Assembly (NCBI GenBank): GCA_027036015.1
Contig: JALVTH010000060.1
Coordinates: 1-64,000, forward strand
Direction: 5' to 3'
DNA: 64,000 nucleotides
Origin: Campylobacteraceae bacterium
GTDB lineage: Bacteria; Campylobacterota; Campylobacteria; Campylobacterales; Sulfurovaceae
Position numbers and translations under genes: made by a program. Of this stretch, positions 36,501 to 46,773 are shown piece after piece. Numbering within the stretch: the first letter of the stretch is position 1; each line of letters begins with the position of its first letter. The notes under the pieces are model-generated. The model was given only the letters and a program-made list of their open reading frames with translations, made no database searches and had not been told where the DNA came from.

Positions 36501-38396
36501 CTACTCTTTTTTAATTGGCACAAATTTTGGTCCAACAATACATGGCCAAATTTTTACGCTTGGATTGCCATATTCATCAATTGTGCTATCAGCCCAGCAA
36601 TACTCATGCCCCTTTCTATCATCATTATGAATAACTGGCACATACCAAAGCACCAAATCGCTATTTTCAAGTAACTCTTTATCTTGAATAAATCGCTCTG
36701 GTCCATCTTCGTTTAACTTACAACAGCTCCCAAGCGTTAATAAATCTTCATCTCCTTCCTCTTCTTTAAATTTACTTACATAAATTCTTTCGTGATCTCC
36801 ACGGCTGTTATCTTTAAATTGTCCTCTATTTGGCTCTATATAAAAGCCTTTGCCTTCATTATTAGAAATTTTATAAAGATATTTTCCTCTAAAAAGTGCT
36901 TCTTTTGAGGTCGATTTATAGCTTTGCTCAAAATTAAACTCTCTCCAACTTCCATCTTGATAAAGCGCAAAGTTTTCGCCTCCATCTAAATCGATATCAA
37001 GCCGCATCACTGGCCGATAAATTGCTTTATTTGAACACCCTCTTCCCATACTTACAGCTACAACTCTAAAAGAGCCATCTTTGTAAAAATAAAATCTATT
37101 TTGATAGCGATAATTACAAGCCATTGGCCATTTTGGATTGCGAAAATCTTGGGTTATGCTAAAACCAACTGTTTTATTATTCTCTTTTAACTCTTTAATT
37201 TGGGGTCCATTAAAGGCTAAAACAACAGAAGTTGAAAACATTGGACACCCCATTGCATCATTATACCCAAAGGTATATTCATTATTTTCGCCCTTTACTA
37301 CCTCAACACGTCTGCCTTCTACTTCAATTGGAGTAGAAAGATCCAAATTATTTGCACCATATCCTTTATAAGCTACATGCCAATCTACTACTTTAAGCGA
37401 CTTTGCTATCTTTTTACCTTTATATTTTAAATTGCGAATCTCTAAGCCATCAGAACCTGTTAAATGATAGGTTAACTCCCATCCATCACGTTTTAAAATA
37501 TTATCTTTTTGGCAATAGTTTTTGAAAATATAACGATTTTCAAGCTCTCTTTCATCAATGCAAGCTGGAGTATAGGTTTTGCCAAGTCCAGCCCATTTAG
37601 CTGCAGTAAGTTTTAACTTTGTTAAATCAACAATTGCCCAAAGTGCCCTTTGTTTTTTGATATCTGGAAAAGTTGGTGCTACGCAAAGATGGTGTTTATT
37701 CTCGCATGGAGATTCTTGTAAATTGGTTCGAACATTTGGCATAGAGAGCTCTTTTGGTGTTGGAATATGCCCTAAAGAAGCAATAACTTTTGGATTTTTC
37801 AGAGCAATTGCTTTGGCAATATTTGTTAATCTCATACTAATATCTGGTTGCATATTATCAAAGCGCTTAACTGATAAAACACGCCTTTTACTAACATCTA
37901 CAATTGCTCTTGTAGTAGAGTTGAGCACAAAATTATATTTTTCTACCACATAGCAAATATCTCTCTTGCACGGCTCTTTACTTTTGCTATCAAGCATCGA
38001 AGGAGTGGCTGGAACTACTCTCATAATATCATTGTGCAAAATTTTGCCATTTACTTTGGTATCTGAGAGAAACTCTTTATTTTTTAAAACCACCTCTTGA
38101 GCAATTTTACCATTACTATCTAACTCATCATCACTTAAAGGCAAAACACTTAGCCCTTTTTCATAAGCCTTTTTTAAATCATTCAAATAAGCTCTTACTT
38201 CAGCAATATTGTCATATTCATTGCCAACATCTGGAATAATAATTTGCTTTGTGCTTGAATCTTTATTAGATACATTCTCTATTGGTTTTATAGAGTGTTT
38301 TTGCAAATAAAGAAAAAAAAGCCCAACTCCACCAATAATCAAAAGAATTAATGCAATTTTGCTCTCTTTTGACATAAAGTTCCTTTTTTTTAGCAT
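36501..38396 (-). CDS. Copper-amine-oxidase-like exported protein, probably lacking canonical cofactor motifs
   Basis: N-terminal TM; GLEIRNLKYKGKKIAKSLKVVDWHVAYKGYG; PMACNYRYQNRFYFYKDGSFRVVAVSMGRGCSNKAIYRPVMRLDIDLDGGEN; SDLVLWYVPVIHNDDRKGHEYC. Confidence 0.6.
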   Translation of the reverse strand: MLKKRNFMSKESKIALILLIIGGVGLFFLYLQKHSIKPIENVSNKDSSTKQIIIPDVGNEYDNIAEVRAYLNDLKKAYEKGLSVLPLSDDELDSNGKIAQEVVLKNKEFLSDTKVNGKILHNDIMRVVPATPSMLDSKSKEPCKRDICYVVEKYNFVLNSTTRAIVDVSKRRVLSVKRFDNMQPDISMRLTNIAKAIALKNPKVIASLGHIPTPKELSMPNVRTNLQESPCENKHHLCVAPTFPDIKKQRALWAIVDLTKLKLTAAKWAGLGKTYTPACIDERELENRYIFKNYCQKDNILKRDGWELTYHLTGSDGLEIRNLKYKGKKIAKSLKVVDWHVAYKGYGANNLDLSTPIEVEGRRVEVVKGENNEYTFGYNDAMGCPMFSTSVVLAFNGPQIKELKENNKTVGFSITQDFRNPKWPMACNYRYQNRFYFYKDGSFRVVAVSMGRGCSNKAIYRPVMRLDIDLDGGENFALYQDGSWREFNFEQSYKSTSKEALFRGKYLYKISNNEGKGFYIEPNRGQFKDNSRGDHERIYVSKFKEEEGDEDLLTLGSCCKLNEDGPERFIQDKELLENSDLVLWYVPVIHNDDRKGHEYCWADSTIDEYGNPSVKIWPCIVGPKFVPIKKE

Positions 38397-38697
38397 TATA
38401 CTCCTAAGTTCCTAAAAATATTTTATGCTTTTACTTTATAAGTAATTGTAATTACCTTATAGCGTACAATAATACATACATATTAATCAAATAAATCTTA
38501 GTAAAAATAATAAAAAAAGCAATAACGATTATAGTTAGAGTTTTACAATCTATATAGATTTTATTTTATAAAAACAATTATACTATTAAGCTAACATAAA
38601 AAAAAGATGGTAAGCCTTTATATACTCTTAAAATTAAGTGTGAGAATGTATAATAATTAGTAAATATAATTTTTTTATATAATTAAGGAGTAATTAG

Positions 38698-39462
38698 TTG
38701 ACAGGAGTGATAACAACATATTTACCCAATAAAAATTATGGATTTATAAAAGGAGATGATAAAAAAGATTATTTTTTTCACAAATCTAATATTGATAAAA
38801 AAGATCAACATAAAATTTGTGATGGAGCACTCGTTACTTTTGAACAAAAAGCAACGCCAAAAGGATATAAAGCTACTAAAATTGTAATAAATTCAGATTC
38901 TGATATTAAATATAATATTCCAGATAATATATATACATCAAAAAGCAATTACATTAAAGGTTGGGAAAATGTTTTTATATCTCACTGGATAGTTCATAGC
39001 AGTTCAAGAAAATCTCCAGATGAAGCAAAAAAAGAAATTATAGAAAAAGCTAAATTGGTTGGGGCAAATAGTATATTAAATTTAGAATATTATAAAACTA
39101 CTGGTTCTGAACCAGGAACTGGTTATGGTACCCATTACTTTACAATTCATAATTTTAAAGGACAACTTGCAAATATAGGCAAAAAAAGTTTAAATGGTAA
39201 ATACTCAAAAGCTGATTTATCCAAAATTGATATATATGCAAAAACATTAAAAGAAAAATTAAAAGAAAAAACACAAGAAGCACAAGTAAAAAGAATATAT
39301 TTTTGGATATTTATGATATGTTTAATAATTATTTCTTGGGTTATAGCAACGAGTGTATCAAATAATATTATTGCAACTATCATTACTGTAATTTTATTCA
39401 TGTTAAGTTACATTTTTAGTCATGCAACAGATTATGATTCTTGGTTAGAAGAAATTAAATAA
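38698..39462 (+). CDS. Cold-shock-like domain protein with C-terminal TM helices
   Basis: Starts TGVITTYLPNKNYGFIKGDDKKDYFFHKSNIDKKDQ (CSD-like GxI..Y...YGFI....DYFFH); middle AKLVGANSILNLEYY (YbjQ-like); two C-terminal hydrophobic helices; TTG start. Confidence 0.6.
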   Translation: MTGVITTYLPNKNYGFIKGDDKKDYFFHKSNIDKKDQHKICDGALVTFEQKATPKGYKATKIVINSDSDIKYNIPDNIYTSKSNYIKGWENVFISHWIVHSSSRKSPDEAKKEIIEKAKLVGANSILNLEYYKTTGSEPGTGYGTHYFTIHNFKGQLANIGKKSLNGKYSKADLSKIDIYAKTLKEKLKEKTQEAQVKRIYFWIFMICLIIISWVIATSVSNNIIATIITVILFMLSYIFSHATDYDSWLEEIK

Positions 39463-39667
39463 AGGTGTTTAAATGCTATTTCTCCCTTCCCCAAGCTAAA
39501 GTATTAGGGCAAAACCATTAAATATAGTCAAACTAAAACAGAAAAAACAATACTCAAACGATAATAGTTAAAGTATCCATCAAAATAAACTTTATAAATT
39601 AGCCTTATTTACTTATGGCTACTATTTTTTGTAAAATAAATATAAGAAATAGAAAACTTTACACAAA

Positions 39668-40492
39668 CTACTTAGCCAAGGGGTGGGCTTTGAGATAGTT
39701 TGTAAGCTTATTTGAAGAGCTAAGCTTTGTATAAATTTGCGTTGTAGCCATGGAAGCGTGTCCTAAAAGTTTGCTAACATTTGCAATTGAGGCACCATTG
39801 CCAAGCAAATGCGAGGCAAAAGAGTGGCGAAGTTGATGGGGTGTTGCTTTAATCCCAAAGGCTTTGAAGGCTTTTTGCATTTTATAGCGAATATGATGAG
39901 GCTCTAACTTTTTACCTGCTTTTTCAAATAGATATTTTTTTGGACTTTTTTTTGCAATATATGCATTTATTTCTTGTTCAATTTCTGGCAAAAGAGCAAT
40001 AATGCGCTCTTTATTTCCTTTTCCTATTACTCTTACCCAACCATTGCTTATTTTGCTAAGCTCTAAATTGCTAAGTTCACTAATTCTAAGCCCCAGTGTA
40101 TAAAACAGCAAAATAATAAGTCTTGTTTGTTCATTAGAAGCATCAAGTACTTGTTTGATATGCTCAAACTCAAGCGGTTTTGGCAAAGTTTTAGGGAGTT
40201 TTACTTGCTCATCACCAAAAAGCTTAACACTAAGCCCTTTTATTTCATTTAAATAAGAGACAAAATTTTTTATGCAACTAATGCGTGCATAGATGGTTCG
40301 TTTATGAAGTGAAGTATTTTTGATACGATAAGACATTATATCAAGGCGCCAAGAGTTGCCTTCTTTTTCTAAATGAGCTTCTTCTAAAACAAGCTTGAGA
40401 CTATTTGCATAGGTTTTTATCGTTGTTTTGCTATAGCCTCGAATATGCTCTAAATAGTGCAAATACTCTTTGCTTAAAACTTTAATATCCAA
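39668..40492 (-). CDS. Tyrosine recombinase, Xer-like
   Basis: LGLRISELSNL, KGNKER, HQLRHSFASHLL, LGHASMATTQIYTKL catalytic residues. Confidence 0.9.
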   Translation of the reverse strand: MDIKVLSKEYLHYLEHIRGYSKTTIKTYANSLKLVLEEAHLEKEGNSWRLDIMSYRIKNTSLHKRTIYARISCIKNFVSYLNEIKGLSVKLFGDEQVKLPKTLPKPLEFEHIKQVLDASNEQTRLIILLFYTLGLRISELSNLELSKISNGWVRVIGKGNKERIIALLPEIEQEINAYIAKKSPKKYLFEKAGKKLEPHHIRYKMQKAFKAFGIKATPHQLRHSFASHLLGNGASIANVSKLLGHASMATTQIYTKLSSSNKLTNYLKAHPLAK

Positions 40493-41791
40493 TTAAACCA
40501 CTTCCCCTTCAAGCTTTGTAAGATAAGCTTTTGTTACTTTTACATCTACAATTTTTCCTAAAAGCTCTTCACTTCCTTTAGCATATACAAGCCTTCCATC
40601 ATCAGCTCTTCCTGCAACTTGGCCTCCACTTTTTAACTCTTCAAAATAGACCTTTACAACTTTGCCAACTTGTTTTTGCATCTGTTCTAATTGAATTTGC
40701 TTATGGCGCTCTTGCAAAATTTGAAGTCTTTTGCTTGCTACTTCACTTGGCACTTGATTTGCATATGAAGCTGCTGGGGTGTGAGGGCGCGGTGAATATT
40801 TAAATGAAAATATTGTATCAAAGCGCACTTTCTCTACAACATCCATTGTCTCTAAAAAGTCCTCTTCACTCTCACCAGGAAAGCCAACAATAATATCTGT
40901 TGATATTGCAACATCTGGCACTAAAGCTCTTATTTTTTCGCATCTATTTAAAAACCACTCTTTAGAATAGCCTCGCTTCATCTCTTTTAAAATTCTTGTT
41001 GAACCACTTTGAAGCGGCACATGAATTTGCTTACAAATTTTAGAATTGGTAGCAAATTCATGCAAAAACTCATCATCCATATGCAAAGGATGTGGCGAAG
41101 TAAAGCGAATACGCTCAAGCCCTTTGACTTTTGATACTTCTTGAAGTAACTCAGTAAAATTTTTAGCCCCCTCTTCTTGAGCGCTAAAGCGTCTGCCATA
41201 ATTATTTACATTTTGCCCAAGCAGTGTTACCTCTTTTGCTCCAGACTCAACTGCTTTTTTAACCTCTTGAATAATAAGGCGCGATGGAATGGAGATCTCT
41301 TCGCCTCTTGTTACTGGTACAATACAAAAGGTGCATTTTTTGTCACATCCAATTGAGATATTAATATAGGCTTTATATGGATTTGAGCGATAATCTCCAA
41401 AAACATAGGTGCTCTCATCATAGTTAGTATCAATTTCAACAGCATGCTTTTTATGAACTACTTGCGTAATTTTAGAAACATTTCTTGCACCTAAAACAAA
41501 ATCTACATATGGAGCTCTTTTAATTATCTCCTTACCCAAATGGCTTGCTGTGCATCCTGCAACACCAATTTTAGCGCCTGGCTTTTTTTTGAGTTTAAAG
41601 CTTCCAAGTTCAGAAAAAAGCTTAGAAACCGGCTTTTCACGCACGGAACAAGTGTTAATAATAATTAAATCAGCCTCGTTAATATCTTGCGTTAATTGGT
41701 AATCTTCTTTTTGGCCAAGTTCTGCAATGATGTGTTCGCTATCGCGAACATTCATTGCACAGCCAAGTGTTTGTATATATAACTTTTTCAT
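40493..41791 (-). CDS. miaB: tRNA-2-methylthio-N6-dimethylallyladenosine synthase
   Basis: [42 protein letters not shown]-terminal TRAM-like region. Confidence 0.95.
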   Translation of the reverse strand: MKKLYIQTLGCAMNVRDSEHIIAELGQKEDYQLTQDINEADLIIINTCSVREKPVSKLFSELGSFKLKKKPGAKIGVAGCTASHLGKEIIKRAPYVDFVLGARNVSKITQVVHKKHAVEIDTNYDESTYVFGDYRSNPYKAYINISIGCDKKCTFCIVPVTRGEEISIPSRLIIQEVKKAVESGAKEVTLLGQNVNNYGRRFSAQEEGAKNFTELLQEVSKVKGLERIRFTSPHPLHMDDEFLHEFATNSKICKQIHVPLQSGSTRILKEMKRGYSKEWFLNRCEKIRALVPDVAISTDIIVGFPGESEEDFLETMDVVEKVRFDTIFSFKYSPRPHTPAASYANQVPSEVASKRLQILQERHKQIQLEQMQKQVGKVVKVYFEELKSGGQVAGRADDGRLVYAKGSEELLGKIVDVKVTKAYLTKLEGEVV

Positions 41792-42033
41792 TATACTATA
41801 TGAAACTCATAGATATAGTCTAAATCGCCAAGCCCATAGCGCACTTCTCTTAGATGCACACTAAAGCCTTTTTCCTCAAAATACTCTTGTAATGCCAAAA
41901 GATCTTTGTGCTCATTTTCTCTATCAAAATAGTAAAAGCGCTGTTTATCTAAATCTTTTTCGATTTTTTCTAAAGTTATCGTTGTTGGTTTTGCCTCAAG
42001 TGAAGCACGTGCAATTTTTAGCTCCATAAGCAT
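41791..42033 (-). CDS. HP0268-family protein
   Basis: 80 aa [26 protein letters not shown]...; conserved position next to miaB. Confidence 0.7.
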   Translation of the reverse strand: MLMELKIARASLEAKPTTITLEKIEKDLDKQRFYYFDRENEHKDLLALQEYFEEKGFSVHLREVRYGLGDLDYIYEFHIV

Positions 42034-42105
42034 CCTTTAAAATTTTTTCAAATTATATTTTATTTTACATAAAGGATTTATTAGCTATAATTATTTACTT
42101 CAAAA

Positions 42106-42138
42106 ATTTAAGGGTGCAAAAAGCACTTTCCCTTAAAT
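42106..42138. repeat. Perfect 9-bp stem hairpin in nusA leader
   Basis: ATTTAAGGG 42106-42114 and CCCTTAAAT 42130-42138. Confidence 0.75.
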
Positions 42139-42176
42139 AAATCCCCAAAAACTCAAACTTTTCAAAGGTAAAATCG

Positions 42177-43307
42177 ATGGAAAAAATTAGTTCTTTTATT
42201 GAAGCTATTGCACAAGATAAAGGTATTGCTATAACAGATGCAAAAGAAGCCTTTATAAAAGCAATCATAAATACTGCAAAGCGGCTTGAAGGGCAAGATG
42301 CCTATTTTGAAACTGTAGAAGATGAAAAAAAAGATAGTTTCCATATCTATCGCGTTATTAAAGTAGTTGAAGATGATGATGTAAGAGCAATTGAGCAAAG
42401 TGAACGCTATATTAGCCTATCGAAAGCACAAGAAGAGTATGGTCAAGAAGTTGAAGTTGGAGACGAAATTAAAGATGAGTTTATTTTAGAAGATTATGGA
42501 AGAACGGGGGCAGCTAACCTTTATAAAGAGTTAGAGTATCATTTGCAGCGAAAAGTTGAACAAAGTTTATTTGAGAGTTATCGCAAAAAAGTTGGAACTA
42601 TTATTTATGGTGTTGTTACAAGAATTGATGAAGATGAAAATACCTATGTTGAAATTGGGGAATTAAAAGGGATTTTAGAAAAGAGAAATAGAATTAAAGG
42701 TGAAAGTTTTAAAGTTGGCGATACAATGAAAGCATTGCTTCGCTATGTAAAAGTTGATAAAAAATATGGAATGTTTTTAGAGTTAAGCCGCACTTCGCCA
42801 AAATTTTTAGAAGAGCTTATCAAACAAGAAGTGCCTGAAATTCAAGATGGTTTAGTAGAAATTGTAGCAAGTGCAAGAATTCCAGGAGATAGAGCCAAAG
42901 TTGCTCTAAGAACTGATAGAGCAAATATTGATCCAGTTGGAGCAACTGTTGGACAAAAAGGTGTAAGAATTAATGCAGTAAGCAAAGAGTTAAATGGAGA
43001 AAACATCGACTGCATCGAATACTCTCCAATTCCAGAACTTTATATTACAAGAGCTTTGGCTCCTGCAATTGTAAAAAATGTAAAGATTGATAAAGAAAAC
43101 AATAAAGCAATTGTGACAATTACAAGCGATCAAAAAGCCAAAGCAATTGGAAAAAACGGAGTTAATATCCGACTTGCCTCTATGCTTACAAAATATGAAA
43201 TTAAATTAAATGAAGTTGAAGGTTCACTTGAGAGTGCTCAAAAAGAGCCTCAAAGTAAACAAAAAACAACTGATCTTTCAGCACTTGAGAGCCTCTTTAA
43301 AAAATAG
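42177..43307 (+). CDS. nusA: Transcription termination/antitermination factor
   Basis: S1 domain plus KH: REPGDRAKVA-like RIPGDRAKVALRT, DPVGATVGQKGVRINAVSKELNGENIDCIEYS. Confidence 0.95.
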   Translation: MEKISSFIEAIAQDKGIAITDAKEAFIKAIINTAKRLEGQDAYFETVEDEKKDSFHIYRVIKVVEDDDVRAIEQSERYISLSKAQEEYGQEVEVGDEIKDEFILEDYGRTGAANLYKELEYHLQRKVEQSLFESYRKKVGTIIYGVVTRIDEDENTYVEIGELKGILEKRNRIKGESFKVGDTMKALLRYVKVDKKYGMFLELSRTSPKFLEELIKQEVPEIQDGLVEIVASARIPGDRAKVALRTDRANIDPVGATVGQKGVRINAVSKELNGENIDCIEYSPIPELYITRALAPAIVKNVKIDKENNKAIVTITSDQKAKAIGKNGVNIRLASMLTKYEIKLNEVEGSLESAQKEPQSKQKTTDLSALESLFKK

Positions 43308-43311
43308 GCTC

Positions 43312-45045
43312 TTATTTTATTAAAGAGCCATTAATATATAAGTTTCCTTGCTTAAACTCCATCTTATAAACAATATTATCTCCTTCCATTTTTGCATACA
43401 TCATAGCAAGTGCTGCAAATCGTGGAGGAAATTTTGTAATTATTTTTTCAAAATCTTTTTTAGGTAAAACTAATTTGCCATCAGATTTTAAATAAGCCAA
43501 AAGTAAAAGGGGAGGAACACTCTTTTGAAAGACATAATCATTTTGCTTTAACGTAAGGGCAAAATCAAGTTTAAAATTGTGTAAAAAAAGATCTTTTTTT
43601 GGAACTTCAAATAAGCCAAATGCAATTGGCGAATAACTTAACTCAAAGCCATTGTTAACTACTTCTTGAGCCATTTTATCAAAGGCTCTTTCTTCTTCTT
43701 TGCTTAATTTGGCATTATAAGGTTTATTGGCATTTTTAAAGGCAAGTTCTAAAAACTCTGGCACAAAATTATACAAATCTTTTACGCTTGAATTTATCTC
43801 TATATTTTGAGTTTCAAAAATTTTTTCACTCCCCACCTTTGCTTTTAAAGCCAAAATTTTAAGTTCATCTTTTGCATCAATTGTTTTTCTAAAAAGTGCA
43901 TTGCCACTTTCACTCAAATCTTTTAAAAGAAAGTCTGCTTCTTTTACTCCTTTGCCAGCATGCAATTTTATCTTTGCTATTTTTACCAAATAATTGATTG
44001 TAACACCATTGCTAAAGAGAACTTTAACAAATTTACTTAATTTTTGTAATATTTTTTCTTCATCTTTTGGGGGATTTTTTGCTAACTGATAAAATTGTTT
44101 TATCTTTTCTTCATTAAGATTTAGCATATCCATCTTAAAAGCAACCTTACTTATATTTACATCAATTGGCGCTTTTTTATTTTTATTATTAAAAGTAAAA
44201 TTTCCAATTTCTAAATCCCCAGAGCTTGAGACTTTTTTATTTTTTGCCATGCTGTTTGAGATGAGATTTATATTTTGTAATTTTATAGTAATATCATCTT
44301 GCTTATTTTGCACACTTGCAAAAAATGTTGGCAAAGAGCACTCAAATTTGCCTAAATACTCAATTGGTTTATTGCTATCGCATGAAAAATTCTTTATAAC
44401 TAAATGAACTTTATTTTTTTGATACGTTTTTTTACTAAGAATGTTACCATTAATTTGAAGCGTAGGAAGGCTTATATGCATCATAGATGAAGGATCTTTA
44501 CTACTTGGAGTTTTATTAATAATAATTTTTGCATTTTTTAAAAGTAAAGCAAGAGTATTGTTGTTATCATGAATTGTTTTGTTAATATCTTTAAAATCAA
44601 TCTCTTTTAGCGTTTCGTTTTTATAGGTTAAATAGGCTCCAAAAGTTCTTTCTTTTAAAAGTGTTTTAAGAGGCTCTTTTTCATCTCCTTTGCCAGGAAA
44701 ATAAACAAAAACACTTTTTGGCTCATTATTGGCATACTTTTGCCAATGAACTTGAGCTTTTAGATATTTAATTTTATGTAAAACTTTAGCAAGTTGATTT
44801 CGATTTTCATTTGTTATATCATACTCTCCAAAAAAATGCATTAAAGCCTCAGCACTTTTATTTGCATCCTTAATAGTTATAAGATATTCATTATTGCTTT
44901 TACTTTTATTAATATCAATTCCATTTTTTTGAAGCTTTTCTAAAATTGCTTCAAATTGCTTTTTCTTTGCTTTGATATCATTTTTCTTTCCACATCCACT
45001 AAGAAGTAGTGCTCCAGCAAGAATAGTCATTGCAAGCTTTTTCAT
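43312..45045 (-). CDS. DUF945 (YdgA-like) lipoprotein
   Basis: ALLLSGCGKK lipobox; long DUF945-like architecture. Confidence 0.6.
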   Translation of the reverse strand: MKKLAMTILAGALLLSGCGKKNDIKAKKKQFEAILEKLQKNGIDINKSKSNNEYLITIKDANKSAEALMHFFGEYDITNENRNQLAKVLHKIKYLKAQVHWQKYANNEPKSVFVYFPGKGDEKEPLKTLLKERTFGAYLTYKNETLKEIDFKDINKTIHDNNNTLALLLKNAKIIINKTPSSKDPSSMMHISLPTLQINGNILSKKTYQKNKVHLVIKNFSCDSNKPIEYLGKFECSLPTFFASVQNKQDDITIKLQNINLISNSMAKNKKVSSSGDLEIGNFTFNNKNKKAPIDVNISKVAFKMDMLNLNEEKIKQFYQLAKNPPKDEEKILQKLSKFVKVLFSNGVTINYLVKIAKIKLHAGKGVKEADFLLKDLSESGNALFRKTIDAKDELKILALKAKVGSEKIFETQNIEINSSVKDLYNFVPEFLELAFKNANKPYNAKLSKEEERAFDKMAQEVVNNGFELSYSPIAFGLFEVPKKDLFLHNFKLDFALTLKQNDYVFQKSVPPLLLLAYLKSDGKLVLPKKDFEKIITKFPPRFAALAMMYAKMEGDNIVYKMEFKQGNLYINGSLIK

Positions 45046-45123
45046 TGCATCCCTTTTGTTTTTTTAAAAGTGTAGCATAATTTCGTAAGAAAAATACAAA
45101 AGTATGGTTGTTTGAAAGAAAAA

Positions 45124-46080
45124 CTACTTTTTCTTACGATGTGGATCGATTTTTTCTAATATAATATCAGCTATTAAGTTTCCAAGCAGTGTTAAAAAAG
45201 CTCCAATAATTAAAAGTCCCATAATAACAGGATAGTCTCTACTCATTGCAGCTTGAAAAAAGAGTTGCCCCATACCATTAATTGAAAAAATTTGCTCTAA
45301 AATAACGCTCCCACCAAGTAAGCCTGGTAGTGATAATCCCAAAATTGTTACAATAAATGGCATTAAATTTGGATAAATGTAATATTTTACAATCTGTTTT
45401 TGGCTAAGCCCCCTTGCTTTGGCAAAAAAGATATAATCGCTTTTTAGTATATCAATTGTTAAAGAGCGAACATAAAGGGTTAGTGAGCCAAAAGAGACAA
45501 AAACAATCACACTAATTGGCAAAACAAGATGATATGCCATATCCAAATAGCGTCTAAAACCTTGATAGTTTCCACTCTCAAGTCCGGTAATTGGAAAAAG
45601 ATTTAATTTAAAGCCAAAAAGGAAAATTAAAATTAAAGCCAAATAAAATGAAGGTGTAGCATAACTAATTAAAGAGATTTGTTTAACAATTTTCTCATAC
45701 GCTCCGTCCTTTAGCGCACTTTTTATCCCAAAATGAAAAGCCAATAAAAAAGTAATTGTCATTGCAATAAAATTCATAGCAAGTGTAATACCTATGCGAT
45801 CTTTTATCTCATCAATCACCTTCTCTCCGCTTGCAAAGGAGATGCCAAAATCAAGATGAAGCATTGCCTTAAGCCAAGCAAAATATTGTTCAAGCAAAGG
45901 CTTATCTAAACCATAAACAGATTTCAAATGAGCAATAGCCTCAGGAGTCATATTAGGATTGAGTGCGCCAGCACTAAAAAAGCTATTTGGCGCAGCATGA
46001 ATTGCAAAAAATGAAATTAGTGAGATTAAAAAAAGCATACCAACTAAATAGGCAAGCTTTTTGAGTAAAAATTTAAACAC
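45124..46080 (-). CDS. DppB/YejB-type ABC transporter permease
   Basis: SFFAIHAAPNSFF, ARGLSQKQIVKYYIYPNLMPFI EAA loop, GMGQLFFQAAMSRDYPVIMG; GTG start inferred at 46080, overlaps tpiA end. Confidence 0.85.
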   Translation of the reverse strand: MFKFLLKKLAYLVGMLFLISLISFFAIHAAPNSFFSAGALNPNMTPEAIAHLKSVYGLDKPLLEQYFAWLKAMLHLDFGISFASGEKVIDEIKDRIGITLAMNFIAMTITFLLAFHFGIKSALKDGAYEKIVKQISLISYATPSFYLALILIFLFGFKLNLFPITGLESGNYQGFRRYLDMAYHLVLPISVIVFVSFGSLTLYVRSLTIDILKSDYIFFAKARGLSQKQIVKYYIYPNLMPFIVTILGLSLPGLLGGSVILEQIFSINGMGQLFFQAAMSRDYPVIMGLLIIGAFLTLLGNLIADIILEKIDPHRKKK

Positions 46081-46771
46081 CAAGCCCCTTTTTAATAAGT
46101 GTAGCAAAGTTTTTGGCTTCAAGCGAAGCGCTTCCAACCAACACTCCATCAACCGAATCAATTGCACTAATTGCTTCAATGTTTTCTACTTTTACACTTC
46201 CACCATACAAAAGCGGCACATTAAATTCTTTTTTAAGCCCATCATGAACTTGCTTAATATCTTCAACTTTGGCACTAACTCCTGTTCCAATTGCCCAAAT
46301 TGGCTCATAAGCAACGATTAAATTTTCGTAACAAACATCAATTCCTTCAAATTGGCTAAAAAGATATTCAAAAAGCTTCTCTAATCCTTGCTCTCTCACC
46401 TCAAGTGGCTCTCCAATGCAATAGATAATCTTAAAGCCATGCTCTTTAAAAAAGTTAAATTTTTTAGCAATAAATTCTTGATTTTCTTTTAAAAGTGTTC
46501 TTCGCTCACTATGTCCAATTAAAATAGTTTTAATATTAAATTCATTAAGTTGCATAAGCCCAATTTCACCTGTTACTGCTCCATTTTCAATAGGATAGGC
46601 ATTTTGCGCTCCAACAACCACTTTGCCAAAGCCTTCTTGCAAAGCAGTAGCTGGTGGAAAAAGATAAATTGGCTCACAGCGAATGCCTTCTAAATAGTTA
46701 TTAAGCTCTTCCATATAAACTTTGGTGCTATATCGGGTGTGATAGGTTTTAAAGTTTGCTGCAAAAATCAT
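46073..46771 (-). CDS. tpiA: Triosephosphate isomerase
   Basis: FAANFKTYHT, IGHSERR, VAYEPIWAIGTG, LLYGGSVKVEN. Confidence 0.93.
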   Translation of the reverse strand: MIFAANFKTYHTRYSTKVYMEELNNYLEGIRCEPIYLFPPATALQEGFGKVVVGAQNAYPIENGAVTGEIGLMQLNEFNIKTILIGHSERRTLLKENQEFIAKKFNFFKEHGFKIIYCIGEPLEVREQGLEKLFEYLFSQFEGIDVCYENLIVAYEPIWAIGTGVSAKVEDIKQVHDGLKKEFNVPLLYGGSVKVENIEAISAIDSVDGVLVGSASLEAKNFATLIKKGLGV

Positions 46772-46773
46772 TT

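Noticed and set aside
39668-40492. Tyrosine recombinase as a sign of a prophage or integrative element
   Set aside because: Flanked by miaB and housekeeping genes, no phage, conjugation or att-like features seen.
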